Positions 49,398-59,134 of a stretch of DNA of 64,000 bases are shown one piece after another. Both the position numbers and the translations under genes were made by a program. The notes beneath the pieces are model-generated. The model was given only the letters and a program-made list of their open reading frames with translations. It made no database searches and had not been told where the DNA came from. Position 1 is the stretch's first letter, and every line of letters starts with the position of its first letter. Source of the DNA: Yersinia aleksiciae (lineage in GTDB: Bacteria > Pseudomonadota > Gammaproteobacteria > Enterobacterales > Enterobacteriaceae). Location: contig NZ_CP011975.1 in assembly GCF_001047675.1 (NCBI RefSeq), forward strand, positions 3,884,073 to 3,948,072, written 5' to 3'.

Positions 49398-51422
49398 ATG
49401 GCGAAGATACTATTTATTATCCGGATACTTGTAGTAGGAATGGTAACGCTGCTGGCCTCAGTTTGTTATGCCGAGAAGCCTGTTTTCGTTCCTCCTGCTG
49501 AACGTGCATTGCCGCAAAGTGAAAGACCGTGGCAAAAGAATACCTTTGTGGTCATTGCTTATCATGATGTTGAAGATGATTCCGCAGATCAACGCTATCT
49601 GTCAGTAAGAAGTAGCGCATTGAGCGAGCAACTGGCCTGGCTGAAAGATAACCGCTACAACGTGGTGTCAGTCGATCAGATTTTGGCGGCCCGTAATGGT
49701 GGAACACCCTTACCAAACAAAGCCGTTTTGCTGACTTTTGACGATGGTTACAGTAGTTTCTATACCCGCGTGTATCCGCTGCTAGAGGCCAATAATTTGA
49801 GCGCAGTACTGGCACCGGTGGGGACCTGGATAGATACACCGGCCAATAAAAAGGTGGATTTTGGTGGGTTAAGTACCGATCGCGATCGTTTCCTGACATG
49901 GAAAGAGATCGGCGAAATGTCTAAATCAAAACTGATTGAGATCGGTGCACATACCTATGCTTCACATTATGGTGTGATTGCTAACCCGCAGGGGAATACC
50001 GAACCGGCTGCTGCCAACCTGATCTACGATCCAAAGACGAAGAAATATGAAACTGAAGCGGCATTCAAGCAACGAATGGAGAAAGATGTTTCGTTGATTA
50101 CTCAGCGCATTATCAAGGCCACAGGGAAACAGCCTCGGGTTTGGGTTTGGCCATACGGCGCGCCGAATGGCACCGTCTTAAATATCTTACGCCAGCACGG
50201 CTACCAAATGGCGATGACGCTGGAACCGGGCATTGGTAATGTTAATGATCTGATGAATATCCCGCGTATTCTGATCAGTAATAACCCATCATTGAAAGAC
50301 TTTGCTCAGTTAGTCACCTCGGTACAGGAAAGAGAGATCATGCGGGTGGCGCATGTCGATTTGGATTATCTCTACGATCCCGACCCAGCACAGGAGAAGG
50401 AGAACCTCGACAAGTTGGTACAGCGGATCTCTGATTTACGTGTTACCACCGTATTTTTACAAGCGTTTTCTGACCCTAAAGGGGATGGTAATATCCGGCA
50501 GGTTTATTTCCCTAACCGCTGGATACCGATGCGGCAAGACTTGTTTAACCGTGTTGCGTGGCAATTAGCCTCTCGTCCCGATGTGGATGTGTATGCCTGG
50601 ATGCCCGTGTTAGCTTTTGAAATGGATTCTTCTTTGCCACGGATTACGCGAATTGATCCGAAAACAGGTAAAACCAGCATCGATCCGGACCAATATCGCC
50701 GCTTATCACCATTTAGCCCAGAAGTTCGGCAGCGCATCATCGATATCTACCGCGATATGGCCTACAGCGCACCGATTGACGGCATTCTCTATCACGATGA
50801 TGCAGTGATGTCCGATTTCGAAGACGCTTCGCCCGATGCTATCCGTGCGTACGAAAAAGCGGGCTTCCCAGGCTCGATTGTTACCATACGTAATGATCCC
50901 GAAACCATGGCCCGCTGGACCCGCTATAAGAGTAAGTATCTGGTTGACTTTACCAATGAGCTAACGCGGCAGGTGCGTGATATCCGTGGCCCGCAAGTAA
51001 AATCAGCACGCAATATCTTCGCTATGCCGATCTTGGAACCGGAAAGTGAAGCCTGGTTTGCGCAGAATCTGGATGACTTCTTGGCTAACTATGATTGGGT
51101 TGCTCCAATGGCAATGCCATTAATGGAGAAAGTGCCGTTATCTGAGTCGAAAGAGTGGCTATCGCAACTGGTCAATAAGGTTGCTGAACGCCCGGGAGCA
51201 CTGAATAAAACTGTATTTGAACTGCAATCGAAGGACTGGACCAAGCCTGAGGGCAGCAATGCGATCAGTGGCCCGATACTGGCGGGATGGATGCGTCAGT
51301 TGCAGTTAAATGGCGCGCAAAATTTTGGTTACTATCCGGATAACTTTATCACTGGCGAACCACCGCTAAAAGATGTCCGCCCTGTGCTATCTTCTGCCTG
51401 GTATCCTTTATATGATCGATAG
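49398..51422 (+). CDS. hmsF: HmsF, poly-GlcNAc deacetylase
   Basis: PgaB orthologue: partly deacetylates the polysaccharide in the periplasm, needed for export. 674 residues. N-terminal CE4 deacetylase domain with [17 protein letters not shown] (metal Asp pair), [11 protein letters not shown] (metal His pair) and [11 protein letters not shown]-terminal glycosyl-hydrolase-like domain from about 310 with [16 protein letters not shown]. The signal sequence has C23 but with Val before it (LLASVC), a poor lipobox, so cleavage after CYA is as likely as acylation. 12 bp after hmsH; AGGGATC upstream. Confidence 0.95.
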   Translation: MAKILFIIRILVVGMVTLLASVCYAEKPVFVPPAERALPQSERPWQKNTFVVIAYHDVEDDSADQRYLSVRSSALSEQLAWLKDNRYNVVSVDQILAARNGGTPLPNKAVLLTFDDGYSSFYTRVYPLLEANNLSAVLAPVGTWIDTPANKKVDFGGLSTDRDRFLTWKEIGEMSKSKLIEIGAHTYASHYGVIANPQGNTEPAAANLIYDPKTKKYETEAAFKQRMEKDVSLITQRIIKATGKQPRVWVWPYGAPNGTVLNILRQHGYQMAMTLEPGIGNVNDLMNIPRILISNNPSLKDFAQLVTSVQEREIMRVAHVDLDYLYDPDPAQEKENLDKLVQRISDLRVTTVFLQAFSDPKGDGNIRQVYFPNRWIPMRQDLFNRVAWQLASRPDVDVYAWMPVLAFEMDSSLPRITRIDPKTGKTSIDPDQYRRLSPFSPEVRQRIIDIYRDMAYSAPIDGILYHDDAVMSDFEDASPDAIRAYEKAGFPGSIVTIRNDPETMARWTRYKSKYLVDFTNELTRQVRDIRGPQVKSARNIFAMPILEPESEAWFAQNLDDFLANYDWVAPMAMPLMEKVPLSESKEWLSQLVNKVAERPGALNKTVFELQSKDWTKPEGSNAISGPILAGWMRQLQLNGAQNFGYYPDNFITGEPPLKDVRPVLSSAWYPLYDR

Positions 51423-52746
51423 AATTATTGCGTTACTCATCCTATGCCTGGTACTGAGCATCCCTGCGGGAATGATCCTGCTCTTTACCGGTGACGTACT
51501 GCTGAATTTTGTTTTCTTCTATCCGCTTTTTATGTCCGGTATCTGGATCACTGGCGGCCTCTATTTCTGGCTACGCCGAGAGAGACATTGGCCGTGGGGC
51601 GATGATGTACCGCCACCGGAGCTGAAAGGTAATCCGTTGGTCTCGATTCTAATCCCATGTTTCAACGAGGGGTTAAATGCGCGGGAAACCATTCACGCAG
51701 CATTGGCGCAGACCTACACCAATATCGAAGTTATCGCGATTAACGATGGCTCCAGCGATGATACCGCGCAAGTGTTGGATTCGATGCTGACTGAAGATCC
51801 TCGTTTGCGCGTGATTCATCTGGCCCATAATCAGGGCAAAGCCATTGCCCTTCGCATGGGCGCGGCGGCGGCACGCAGTGAATATCTGGTCTGTATCGAT
51901 GGTGATGCTTTACTGGACAAAAAAGCGGTGCCTTATCTGGTCGCGCCACTGATTGCCAACCCACGCACGGGTGCCGTCACTGGCAACCCCCGTATCCGCA
52001 CCCGTTCAACCTTGATTGGCCGTGTTCAGGTTGGGGAGTTCTCCTCGATTATCGGTTTGATTAAACGCACGCAACGCGTCTATGGGCAAGTCTTCACCGT
52101 ATCAGGTGTGGTTGCCGCTTTTCGCCGCAGAGCTTTAGCGGATGTGGGCTATTGGAGCCCAGATATGATCACGGAAGATATTGATATCAGTTGGAAATTG
52201 CAGGTCAGACACTGGTCGGTATTCTTTGAGCCACGGGGTTTATGCTGGATTCTGATGCCAGAAACCCTGGGGGGGCTGTGGAAACAGCGTCTGCGCTGGG
52301 CGCAGGGCGGGGCCGAAGTCTTCCTGAAAAATATGTTCAAGCTGTGGCGTTGGCGTAATCGCCGGATGTGGCTGCTGTTCCTTGAGTATTCGCTCTCTAT
52401 CACGTGGGCGTTTACTTACCTGTTCAGCATCATTTTATTCCTGCTGGGTTTGGTGATTACCCTGCCACCGGGAATTCATGTGCAAACGGTGTTCCCGCCA
52501 GCCTTTACCGGGATGGTATTGGCTCTAACCTGTCTGATGCAGTTTGCAATCAGTCTGGTAATTGAACGGCGCTATGAGCCTAAACTGGGTCATTCTTTGT
52601 TCTGGATTATCTGGTATCCGATGGTCTACTGGATGCTCAGTTTGTTTACCACGGTGGTTGCGTTCCCCAAAGTCATGCTCAACACCAAGCGTAAACGTGC
52701 GCGTTGGGTGAGCCCAGATCGCGGAATAGGGAGAGTTAAACCATGA
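51412..52746 (+). CDS. hmsR: HmsR, poly-GlcNAc synthase
   Basis: PgaC orthologue: processive GT2 enzyme that polymerises UDP-GlcNAc at the inner membrane. 444 residues from the ATG at 51412, the known HmsR length, overlapping hmsF by 11 bp; little ribosome binding sequence, so it relies on coupling. Two N-terminal segments, GT2 core with [20 protein letters not shown] (DxD), [11 protein letters not shown] and the processivity motif [11 protein letters not shown], then C-terminal segments. Confidence 0.96.
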   Translation: MIDRIIALLILCLVLSIPAGMILLFTGDVLLNFVFFYPLFMSGIWITGGLYFWLRRERHWPWGDDVPPPELKGNPLVSILIPCFNEGLNARETIHAALAQTYTNIEVIAINDGSSDDTAQVLDSMLTEDPRLRVIHLAHNQGKAIALRMGAAAARSEYLVCIDGDALLDKKAVPYLVAPLIANPRTGAVTGNPRIRTRSTLIGRVQVGEFSSIIGLIKRTQRVYGQVFTVSGVVAAFRRRALADVGYWSPDMITEDIDISWKLQVRHWSVFFEPRGLCWILMPETLGGLWKQRLRWAQGGAEVFLKNMFKLWRWRNRRMWLLFLEYSLSITWAFTYLFSIILFLLGLVITLPPGIHVQTVFPPAFTGMVLALTCLMQFAISLVIERRYEPKLGHSLFWIIWYPMVYWMLSLFTTVVAFPKVMLNTKRKRARWVSPDRGIGRVKP

Positions 52747-53210
52747 ATGAACCTCTGATTCATACCGAGCAGCGGGCGTTCCCCCGCTGGATCGATATCA
52801 TTATTACTGCGTTGGCCTGGTTCGGTTTTATCTTCCTGTTTGTGAAGGGATTTCTGGATATGATTGGTCGAGCGCCGAACATGGGGCCGATCCCGTTCCG
52901 GCTCTATATTCTCAGCGGCCTGACCACCATCGCCTTGTATGCAGCAATCGCGCTATTCAATGCGGTAGTCATCATTATCTGGGCCAAATACAATCAGGTC
53001 CGTTTTCAAGTTGAACGCCGTGGTCACCGGCCACATCTGGACGATGATGAGTTGGCGAGCAGTATGGATATCTCGGGCGATATGGTGGCCCAACTGAAAG
53101 CTGGCTCCTGTCTCACGTTATACAACGATGAGCACGGGCAACTCCTTGAGGTCAAACAAGGGCTACAACTTCCCACCGTCGCTCCGGTCGTTAATTTACG
53201 CCGAGGGTAA
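52743..53210 (+). CDS. hmsS: HmsS, poly-GlcNAc synthesis accessory protein
   Basis: PgaD-like inner-membrane partner of HmsR, 155 residues, needed for polymer synthesis and for c-di-GMP response. Two segments (about 19-40 and 55-80), then a cytoplasmic tail with RHGxR-like basic patch [19 protein letters not shown] overlap with hmsR. Last gene of the operon. Confidence 0.95.
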   Translation: MNEPLIHTEQRAFPRWIDIIITALAWFGFIFLFVKGFLDMIGRAPNMGPIPFRLYILSGLTTIALYAAIALFNAVVIIIWAKYNQVRFQVERRGHRPHLDDDELASSMDISGDMVAQLKAGSCLTLYNDEHGQLLEVKQGLQLPTVAPVVNLRRG

Positions 53211-53222
53211 TGGACGATAATA

Positions 53223-53274
53223 TCTGGATACTTGAGGGTCAGTTGCTATCAGGCGCTTATCTCGGGTATCCAGA
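53223..53274 (+). terminator. hairpin after hmsHFRS
   Basis: TCTGGATAC(TTGAG)/(CTCGG)GTATCCAGA stem of about 14 bp with wobbles, 13 bp after the hmsS stop. No T-run follows, so it could be a 3'-end stabiliser as much as a terminator. Confidence 0.45.
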
Positions 53275-53449
53275 GACACCTACTGTGATTTTAGCTCTGC
53301 TTCTGAGATAGATACCGCAAAACACCACTTTCTTTTATTACCCCTCCTTATATATTGTTATGATCTGGCTAAATTATAGCGTGAAGTAGTAATCGAATTT
53401 TGTCATAACAGGTATTCCTCTGGCAGTTGAATTAAAAAGGGAGCACACA

Positions 53450-54157
53450 ATGAAGCAAAACCATTTCGGACAAACTATCGGAGCAGAATTATCGGATTGG
53501 CAAGTAGCACAACTTCCGCAGCGGGAAATTTTGCCGGGCCATTTTTGCTATCTTGCCCCAGTCAATGCAGATAAACATGAGGCATGCTTATATCAGGCGT
53601 ATCACATGGTCAAAGATGCACATGACTGGACCTATTTTTATTGTGAGCGGCCGGAGAATGAAGTCGATTTTCATCACTATTTGCAAACATTAATCAATAC
53701 CGAAGAGGCTTTCCACTATACGGTGGTTGATGCCCAAATGGGTTTGGCATTAGGCACTGTTGGTTTACAGCGAATTGATGAAAAAAATGGTGTTATCGAG
53801 ATAGGTTCTGTTAATTGGTCACCGCGATTAAAGCGTAACTCGGCAGGCACTGAGGCAATATATTTACTCTTGCACTACGTCTTTGACAAATTAGGTTATC
53901 GTCGCTGTGAGTGGAAATGTGATTCATTGAATGAGCCGTCAAACTCTGCTGCATCTCGCTTTGGTTTCCAATTCGAAGGGCAATTCCGTCAGGCTATCGT
54001 GACCAAAGGGCGCAATAGAGATACCAATTGGTATTCAATAACTGACCGTGAGTGGCCATTAATTAAGCAGGCATTTAATGATTGGCTCGCTATGGAAAAC
54101 TTTGATAGTCAGGGTAAGCAAAAAGTGCGTTTACAGGATCTAAGATTCAGCCGCTAG
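53450..54157 (+). CDS. GNAT-family N-acetyltransferase (RimL-like)
   Basis: 235 residues, soluble. RimJ/RimL-type core from about 35 to 205: LGTVGLQRIDEKNGVIEIG, then the acetyl-CoA loop SPRLKRNSAGTEAIYLLL and the closing CDSLNEPSNSAASRFGFQFEGQFRQ. Substrate unknown; protein N-terminus, amino acid or antibiotic all possible. Strong ribosome binding site AAAGGGAG. Single gene between hms and phoH, not clearly part of either. Confidence 0.85.
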   Translation: MKQNHFGQTIGAELSDWQVAQLPQREILPGHFCYLAPVNADKHEACLYQAYHMVKDAHDWTYFYCERPENEVDFHHYLQTLINTEEAFHYTVVDAQMGLALGTVGLQRIDEKNGVIEIGSVNWSPRLKRNSAGTEAIYLLLHYVFDKLGYRRCEWKCDSLNEPSNSAASRFGFQFEGQFRQAIVTKGRNRDTNWYSITDREWPLIKQAFNDWLAMENFDSQGKQKVRLQDLRFSR

Positions 54158-54823
54158 CGAGAGTCAGGTTAATTATATTGAATATTATCCCTTTGTATTA
54201 ACTATTGATGACAACATTTCGCCTTTGCTTAACGCAGAGATAAAAAGGTAAGGGCGAAATAATGACGCGAGATTAATGCTAGGTGAAAAGCGGGGCTAAA
54301 TAGTATAGCGCGATATAAAAAATGATTAGAGTAAAAAATGAACAAATAAAATTTTATATATATTTTTCCATTTTAATATCGCGAAAGTTAAGAGTGTCAT
54401 TATACTGTAATCATCTGGCGGTATTTTTCACACGGTGCATAGCTTAGGCTGTTGTTTATCACTGCGGGGATCGCTAATGGTAGAGTCCATGATTGGGCTG
54501 TTAAGACAAGACCAAAGTTTTACACTAGCGACTCGTTGTTACGAGGGCTCTCCCTCCGACTCTCAATTTCCAGCAGTACTGTCAGTTTCTACCCTTGATC
54601 AATTATCTCCAATATTGTTGTTCCCACTATTTATCTCTGGTAATACCCGCCCTTGCGATACTGTTTTCACTCGAGCTATTAGGCAGCTTAAGTGTTTACC
54701 TTATTCGCATTTTTCATTGGCTATTATTGGCTGCGAAGGAAGCCAAAACCTCATCCGTATGTGAAACATAATCGCGCAGGCAACTTCTGCTGCGGTAGGT
54801 GAAACAAACTGTAAGGTGCCACT
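54158..54823. other. phoH upstream region
   Basis: 666 bp. Contains the Pho-box-like site and then about 410 bp before the phoH start. A 95-codon open frame (ATG 54477 with GGGGAT, to 54764) lies in this leader but matches nothing known and is not accepted. The left third is AT-rich. Confidence 0.5.
54394..54411 (+). promoter_or_regulatory. Pho-box-like site upstream of phoH
   Basis: GTGTCATTATACTGTAAT fits the PhoB 7-4-7 repeat CTGTCATAWAWCTGTMAY closely. It lies 413 bp before phoH, whose E. coli counterpart is phosphate-starvation induced. Confidence 0.6.
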
Positions 54824-55612
54824 ATGGGAAGACAGAAAGCAGTGATCAAAGCTCGTCGTGAAGCGAAACGTGTCATTAGACGTGATTCACGTAGTCATCG
54901 TCAGCGTGAGGAAGAAAACGTGACATCGTTAGTGCAAATGGGCGGTGTTGAATCAATAGGTATGGCACGGGATAGCCGTGATACCTCCGTTATTCAGGCG
55001 CGTACGGAAGCTCAAGGTCATTACTTATCAGCCATAGACAGTAAACTGCTCATCTTCGCCACCGGCGAAGCGGGGTGTGGTAAAACCTTTATCAGCGCGG
55101 CCAAAGCCGCTGAAGCACTCATTCACAAAGAAGTTGATCGGATCATTGTGACGCGGCCTGTGCTACAGGCAGATGAAGATCTGGGGTTCCTGCCCGGTGA
55201 TATCTCGGAGAAATTCGCGCCTTACTTCCGCCCGGTGTATGACATCCTACTGCGCCGACTTGGCTCCTCTTTCATGCAATATTGTCTGCGTCCGGAAATT
55301 GGCAAAGTGGAAATTGCGCCATTCGCGTATATGCGTGGGCGTACCTTTGAAAATGCGGTGGTGATCCTCGATGAGGCACAAAACGTGACCGCCAGCCAAA
55401 TGAAGATGTTTCTGACCCGTCTCGGTGAAAATGTCACGGTTATCGTTAATGGCGATATCACCCAATGCGACCTTCCGCGTGGCGTGAAATCAGGTCTTAG
55501 TGACGCGCTGGAGCGTTTCGCTGAGGATGAAATGATTGGCATCATCCGCTTTGACAAACAGGACTGTGTCCGCTCAGCGCTATGCCAACACACGTTGAAT
55601 GCCTATTCATAA
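54824..55612 (+). CDS. phoH: PhoH, phosphate-starvation-inducible ATPase
   Basis: P-loop ATPase, probably an RNA helicase-like enzyme in RNA metabolism. 262 residues and collinear with E. coli PhoH from the starting GRQKAVIKARREAKRV onward. Basic N-terminal about 50 residues, Walker A ATGEAGCGKTFIS, Walker B VVILDEAQNVT, sensor VIVNGDITQCDLPRG. AAGGTG upstream of the ATG. Linkage of phoH to the poly-GlcNAc operon is also found in E. coli (pgaABCD). Confidence 0.94.
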   Translation: MGRQKAVIKARREAKRVIRRDSRSHRQREEENVTSLVQMGGVESIGMARDSRDTSVIQARTEAQGHYLSAIDSKLLIFATGEAGCGKTFISAAKAAEALIHKEVDRIIVTRPVLQADEDLGFLPGDISEKFAPYFRPVYDILLRRLGSSFMQYCLRPEIGKVEIAPFAYMRGRTFENAVVILDEAQNVTASQMKMFLTRLGENVTVIVNGDITQCDLPRGVKSGLSDALERFAEDEMIGIIRFDKQDCVRSALCQHTLNAYS

Positions 55613-55638
55613 CGCCAAGTTTTGAATAGATGACCCGA

Positions 55639-55673
55639 TAAAAAAGGGCAAGCGCGCGAAACGCTTGCCCTTT
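55639..55673. terminator. bidirectional terminator between phoH and chaA
   Basis: AAAGGGCAAGCG-CGCGAAA-CGCTTGCCCTTT, a 12 bp perfect stem preceded by an A-run and followed by TTTGCTTT. It serves both convergent genes. Confidence 0.88.
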
Positions 55674-55703
55674 GCTTTCGCTAAAGAGGCTGAGGAATAA
55701 CCG

Positions 55704-56810
55704 CTACAGCATAATGGTCATCATGTAAGCGGCAAACAGTGCCAAATGGGCGGTGCCGTTCAACACGTTGGTTCTGCCGGTGGAGAATGAGATCTGCGAC
55801 AGAATCAAGACGCTGACCATCACCACGATATGCGGCGCTTCCAGACCAAAGTTCAACTCTTGCCCGGTCAGTACCGCGATCAGCGTCACCGCCGGAACCG
55901 TCAGTGAGATGGTCGCCAGCACTGAACCGAAGAACAGATTCATGGCGCGCTGTACCTGATTTGCCAGCACCGCTTTTAAGGCACCCAAGCCTTCTGGGGA
56001 GAGGATCAACAGGGCGATCAGGAAGCCGGTAAATTTGGCCGGTGCATTTAATTCAGTCAGCAATGCTTCCAATGGGTTAGCATCAAATTTAGTCACTGCA
56101 ATCACTGCGACCAGATGAACTAATAGCCAACATGTGTGCCACAGGCTGCTGTGAGACGACGGCTTACCGTGAGGGTCGCTGGGGTCATCACCTTCATCTT
56201 CGTGTGCATAGACAAACAAACTTTGGTGCGTTTTGGTTTGGATCAGCAGGAAAACGCCATACATCGCCGCCGAAATCGCCGCAACAACCAATGACTGTGC
56301 CACGCTAAAATTGCCGCCGGGCAGGGTGCTGGGTAGTACCAACACAATGATTGCCAGCGGGAATATGGCCATCAGATATTGTTTGATACCGACCAAATTA
56401 ACGTGTTGGGTCGCAAATTTACGGCCACCCAATAGCAATGACACCCCCACCAATCCGCCGATGACAATCATGATGATGGAGTAGAGTGTATCGCGCATCA
56501 ACGCGGGGGCGGCATCGCCGGTTGCCATCATTGCCGAGATCAGGCTGACCTCAAGCACCACCACCGACAGACTGAGGATAAGAGAGCCATAAGGTTCGCC
56601 CAAACGGTGTGCTAGCACGTCGGCATGGCGTACCACGCTGAAAGCACTGCTTAGAATCCCCACCAAGGCAATCAGGTTGATAATGATGATAGCGGCGAAA
56701 TTGCTGGTGTTACCCCAGAGATTCAGTATAACCAGCGCAATAATGGGCAGGATAAGGGAGTATTCGTGATGGCGTGATTTAGATCGGCCAGGATCATTTT
56801 GCGACTTCAT
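55704..56810 (-). CDS. chaA: ChaA, Ca2+(Na+,K+)/H+ antiporter
   Basis: Inner-membrane CaCA-superfamily exchanger, 368 residues, about 11 segments. Symmetric alpha repeats are visible: SVVVLEVSLISAMMATG and LLILSPEGLGALKAVLANQVQRAMN. The acidic central loop HEDEGDDPSDPHG is typical of calcium exchangers. Extrudes Ca2+ and, at alkaline pH, Na+/K+. TAGGAG upstream of the ATG. Single gene. Confidence 0.93.
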   Translation of the reverse strand: MKSQNDPGRSKSRHHEYSLILPIIALVILNLWGNTSNFAAIIIINLIALVGILSSAFSVVRHADVLAHRLGEPYGSLILSLSVVVLEVSLISAMMATGDAAPALMRDTLYSIIMIVIGGLVGVSLLLGGRKFATQHVNLVGIKQYLMAIFPLAIIVLVLPSTLPGGNFSVAQSLVVAAISAAMYGVFLLIQTKTHQSLFVYAHEDEGDDPSDPHGKPSSHSSLWHTCWLLVHLVAVIAVTKFDANPLEALLTELNAPAKFTGFLIALLILSPEGLGALKAVLANQVQRAMNLFFGSVLATISLTVPAVTLIAVLTGQELNFGLEAPHIVVMVSVLILSQISFSTGRTNVLNGTAHLALFAAYMMTIML

Positions 56811-56975
56811 TTTGAGAACGCTCCTAATAACTTTACTGCATTAAACGGGCATTACAGCCATTTAACGATAATTAAGCGCCATATTGCAGGCTAAGTAGCC
56901 TTAAGACTAACAAATAACAGGGAATTGTCGCAGAAAATTCACAAGGTTTTAACTGGGGATCGTAAAAAATGGCAA

Positions 56976-57004
56976 GAAAAATGGACATAACAAGTTGATG
57001 TCCA
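56976..57004 (-). terminator. terminator of the siderophore reductase gene
   Basis: TGGACAT/ATGTCCA stem (56982-57004), followed on the minus strand by TTTTTC. It lies 26 bp after the stop. Confidence 0.75.
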
Positions 57005-57029
57005 TTGATTTCATAGGGATTAATGGTGG

Positions 57030-57866
57030 CTAGTCGTCAATGTTGTCCATAACTTCATGGCGCTTGTGATGATAGTCCTCTTCATTCAGCCCTTCGCGCC
57101 AATATGGGATGGCATAAAGCTGTTGGCGATCACCGCCTTTCTCGCGGCGCAAAAAACGGCGCAATTGCACCACCAGACTGTCTTCGCCGGCGATCCAGAA
57201 GGTCGACTCTTCCATCGATAGATTCAGGGCGCAGAATTGGCTGATCATATCCATGGTTTTATCGGTCCCCCCAATCACCCAACTGAGCTCAACACCGGCA
57301 GGCTTAATCAGGTCCAAGACATCTTGTGGCGTATCCACACGAATAATGGCATGGCCTTCAGCATCAGCAGGCAGGGACTCCAGCAGTGCGGCAATAGCAG
57401 GGAGCGAAGAGGGGTCGCCCACCAGATAACGGTATGTTGCCGCAGGTAACAGAGTTTCAGGCCCCCCAGGATTGGTGATCCCTAACCAGTCACCCAACTT
57501 GGCATTGCGGGCAAAATTCACCGCTGGGCCACTGTGGTCATGAATAGCGAACTCAATGTCTATCTCACATAACTCTGGGCGAATAGCCCGAACAGAGTAG
57601 GTTCGTACTATCGGACGCACTTCCGCCGCAGGCCACACCGGGCCTTTCTCGCCCAGGACCGGCAGTTCCGGCTGCGTTTGACCCGCTAAAGGCAAAAATA
57701 CCTTTAAATGCGCGCCACCGCACTGTGGTGGGTAATTGTGTAACGAGGGGCTTTCAAAGGTGATGCGGCGCAGATGGGGTGAGATATCCACCACCTTTTT
57801 CACTTGCACCAAACGGGGTGGGGTTGGGCGATATTTGGGCTTTGCTGCGGTAGATGCTGTGCTCAC
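57030..57866 (-). CDS. siderophore-interacting protein, NAD(P)H ferric reductase
   Basis: SIP/ViuB/YqjH-family flavoprotein that reduces iron from ferric siderophores in the cytoplasm. 278 residues, GTG start at 57866 with AAGAAGGA upstream. FAD-binding domain with VRPIVRTYSVR (RxYS), GPAVNFARNAKLGD and TNPGG; C-terminal nucleotide domain with YLVGDPSSLPA, WIAGEDSL and RRFLRRE. A Fur-box-like site lies upstream. Divergent from cbl. Confidence 0.9.
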   Translation of the reverse strand: MSTASTAAKPKYRPTPPRLVQVKKVVDISPHLRRITFESPSLHNYPPQCGGAHLKVFLPLAGQTQPELPVLGEKGPVWPAAEVRPIVRTYSVRAIRPELCEIDIEFAIHDHSGPAVNFARNAKLGDWLGITNPGGPETLLPAATYRYLVGDPSSLPAIAALLESLPADAEGHAIIRVDTPQDVLDLIKPAGVELSWVIGGTDKTMDMISQFCALNLSMEESTFWIAGEDSLVVQLRRFLRREKGGDRQQLYAIPYWREGLNEEDYHHKRHEVMDNIDD

Positions 57867-57963
57867 AGGTTATCCTTCTTAATAATAGTATGGCGTTTTA
57901 TTCTTGATCATCAGCCAGTGGAGGACGTGGCTTAGAGAGGCATAAACTATAACATCAAGCAAT

Positions 57964-57982
57964 GTTAATGATAATTATTTGT
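57964..57982. promoter_or_regulatory. Fur-box-like site
   Basis: GTTAATGATAATTATTTGT matches the Fur consensus GATAATGATAATCATTATC at 14 of 19 positions by eye, 98 bp upstream of the siderophore reductase start. Confidence 0.7.
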
Positions 57983-58138
57983 ATTGATGGAAAGTGCGTT
58001 TTTGCAGAATAGATTTCCCATATAAATGGTTTTGCTTAGTGTTAAAACGCATAAGAAACATTTTTTTCATATTTGCGAACTGCTCTGTTCCGCCGTATCA
58101 CTATTTCCATCCTAAGAAATGATGTGTGAGGTGATGGT

Positions 58139-59095
58139 GTGAATTTCCAACAACTTAAAATTATTCGGGAATCAGCCCGCTGCAATTACAACCTCACTGA
58201 GGTAGCGAATACGCTATTCACCTCTCAGTCGGGTGTCAGCCGGCATATCCGCGAACTGGAAGAAGAGTTAGGGATTGAGATATATATCCGTCGCGGTAAG
58301 CGCTTATTGGGGATGACTGAGCCGGGCAAAGAGTTGCTGACGGTGGCGGAGCGCATGTTGAACGACGCCAATCAAATTCGCCGTTTGGCCGATGTATTCA
58401 GTAATAATGATAGTGGGCAGTTGCATATTGCCACCACCCATACCCAAGCACGCTACAGTTTGCCACGGGTGATTAAAGAGTTTCGCTTGCTCTATCCGCA
58501 AGTGAAGCTGGTTATTAGTCAGGGTAATCCACAAGAGATTGCCGCTATGCTGCACTCTGGCGAAGCCGATATTGGCATTGCCACTGAGTTATTGATGAGT
58601 GATGAGTCTGTCGCGACATTTCCTTACTATCGCTGGCACCACGCGATTGTGGTACCAGAAAACCACCCGCTAACCCAAGAACCTAATATCACGCTGGAAA
58701 CCTTGAGTACCTTGCCATTAATTACTTATCGTCAGGGGATTACCGGCCGATCACGACTCGATAATGCTTTTAAAAACGCAGGCTTAACACCGGATATTGC
58801 GCTTAGCGCACAAGATTCTGACGTCATTAAGACCTATGTTGAGTTGGGCATGGGGGTGGGGATTCTGGCGGATATGTCCTACGAGGCCCATCGTGATAAG
58901 GGGCTGGTACGACTGAATGCAGAGCACCTATTTGATGCCAATACCGTCTGGCTGGGGTTAAAACGGGGCCAGTTACAACGTAACTTTATCTGGTTCTTTA
59001 TCCAGCTCTGTAACCCAACACTCTCCCTGCATGATATCAAAGAGAAAGTGCTGGCAGAGGCCACCGAGGAGATGGTTATTGATTATCAGATTTAG
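58139..59095 (+). CDS. cbl: Cbl, CysB-like LysR regulator of sulfur-source genes
   Basis: Activates alkanesulfonate/taurine use genes under sulfate limitation; senses adenosine phosphosulfate. 318 residues, GTG start after GAGGTGAT. HTH LTEVANTLFTSQSGVSRHIRELEEELG and the long CysB/Cbl hallmark stretches TTHTQARYSLP, ITYRQGITGRSR and SAQDSDVIKTYV; ends DYQI like E. coli Cbl. No nac or ssu/tau genes are adjacent. Confidence 0.93.
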   Translation: MNFQQLKIIRESARCNYNLTEVANTLFTSQSGVSRHIRELEEELGIEIYIRRGKRLLGMTEPGKELLTVAERMLNDANQIRRLADVFSNNDSGQLHIATTHTQARYSLPRVIKEFRLLYPQVKLVISQGNPQEIAAMLHSGEADIGIATELLMSDESVATFPYYRWHHAIVVPENHPLTQEPNITLETLSTLPLITYRQGITGRSRLDNAFKNAGLTPDIALSAQDSDVIKTYVELGMGVGILADMSYEAHRDKGLVRLNAEHLFDANTVWLGLKRGQLQRNFIWFFIQLCNPTLSLHDIKEKVLAEATEEMVIDYQI

Positions 59096-59103
59096 CCAAT
59101 AAA

Positions 59104-59130
59104 GGGTGCTGACTGGCAGTTTTGGCACCC
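59104..59130 (-). terminator. candidate narX terminator
   Basis: GGGTGC/GCACCC stem with a 15-base loop; on the minus strand followed by TTTATT. Only 4 bp past the narX stop. Confidence 0.45.
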
Positions 59131-59134
59131 AACG

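Noticed and set aside
54477..54764. 95-codon ORF in the phoH leader
   Set aside because: Plausible start but no recognisable family, and no downstream partner; kept only as an open question in the findings.
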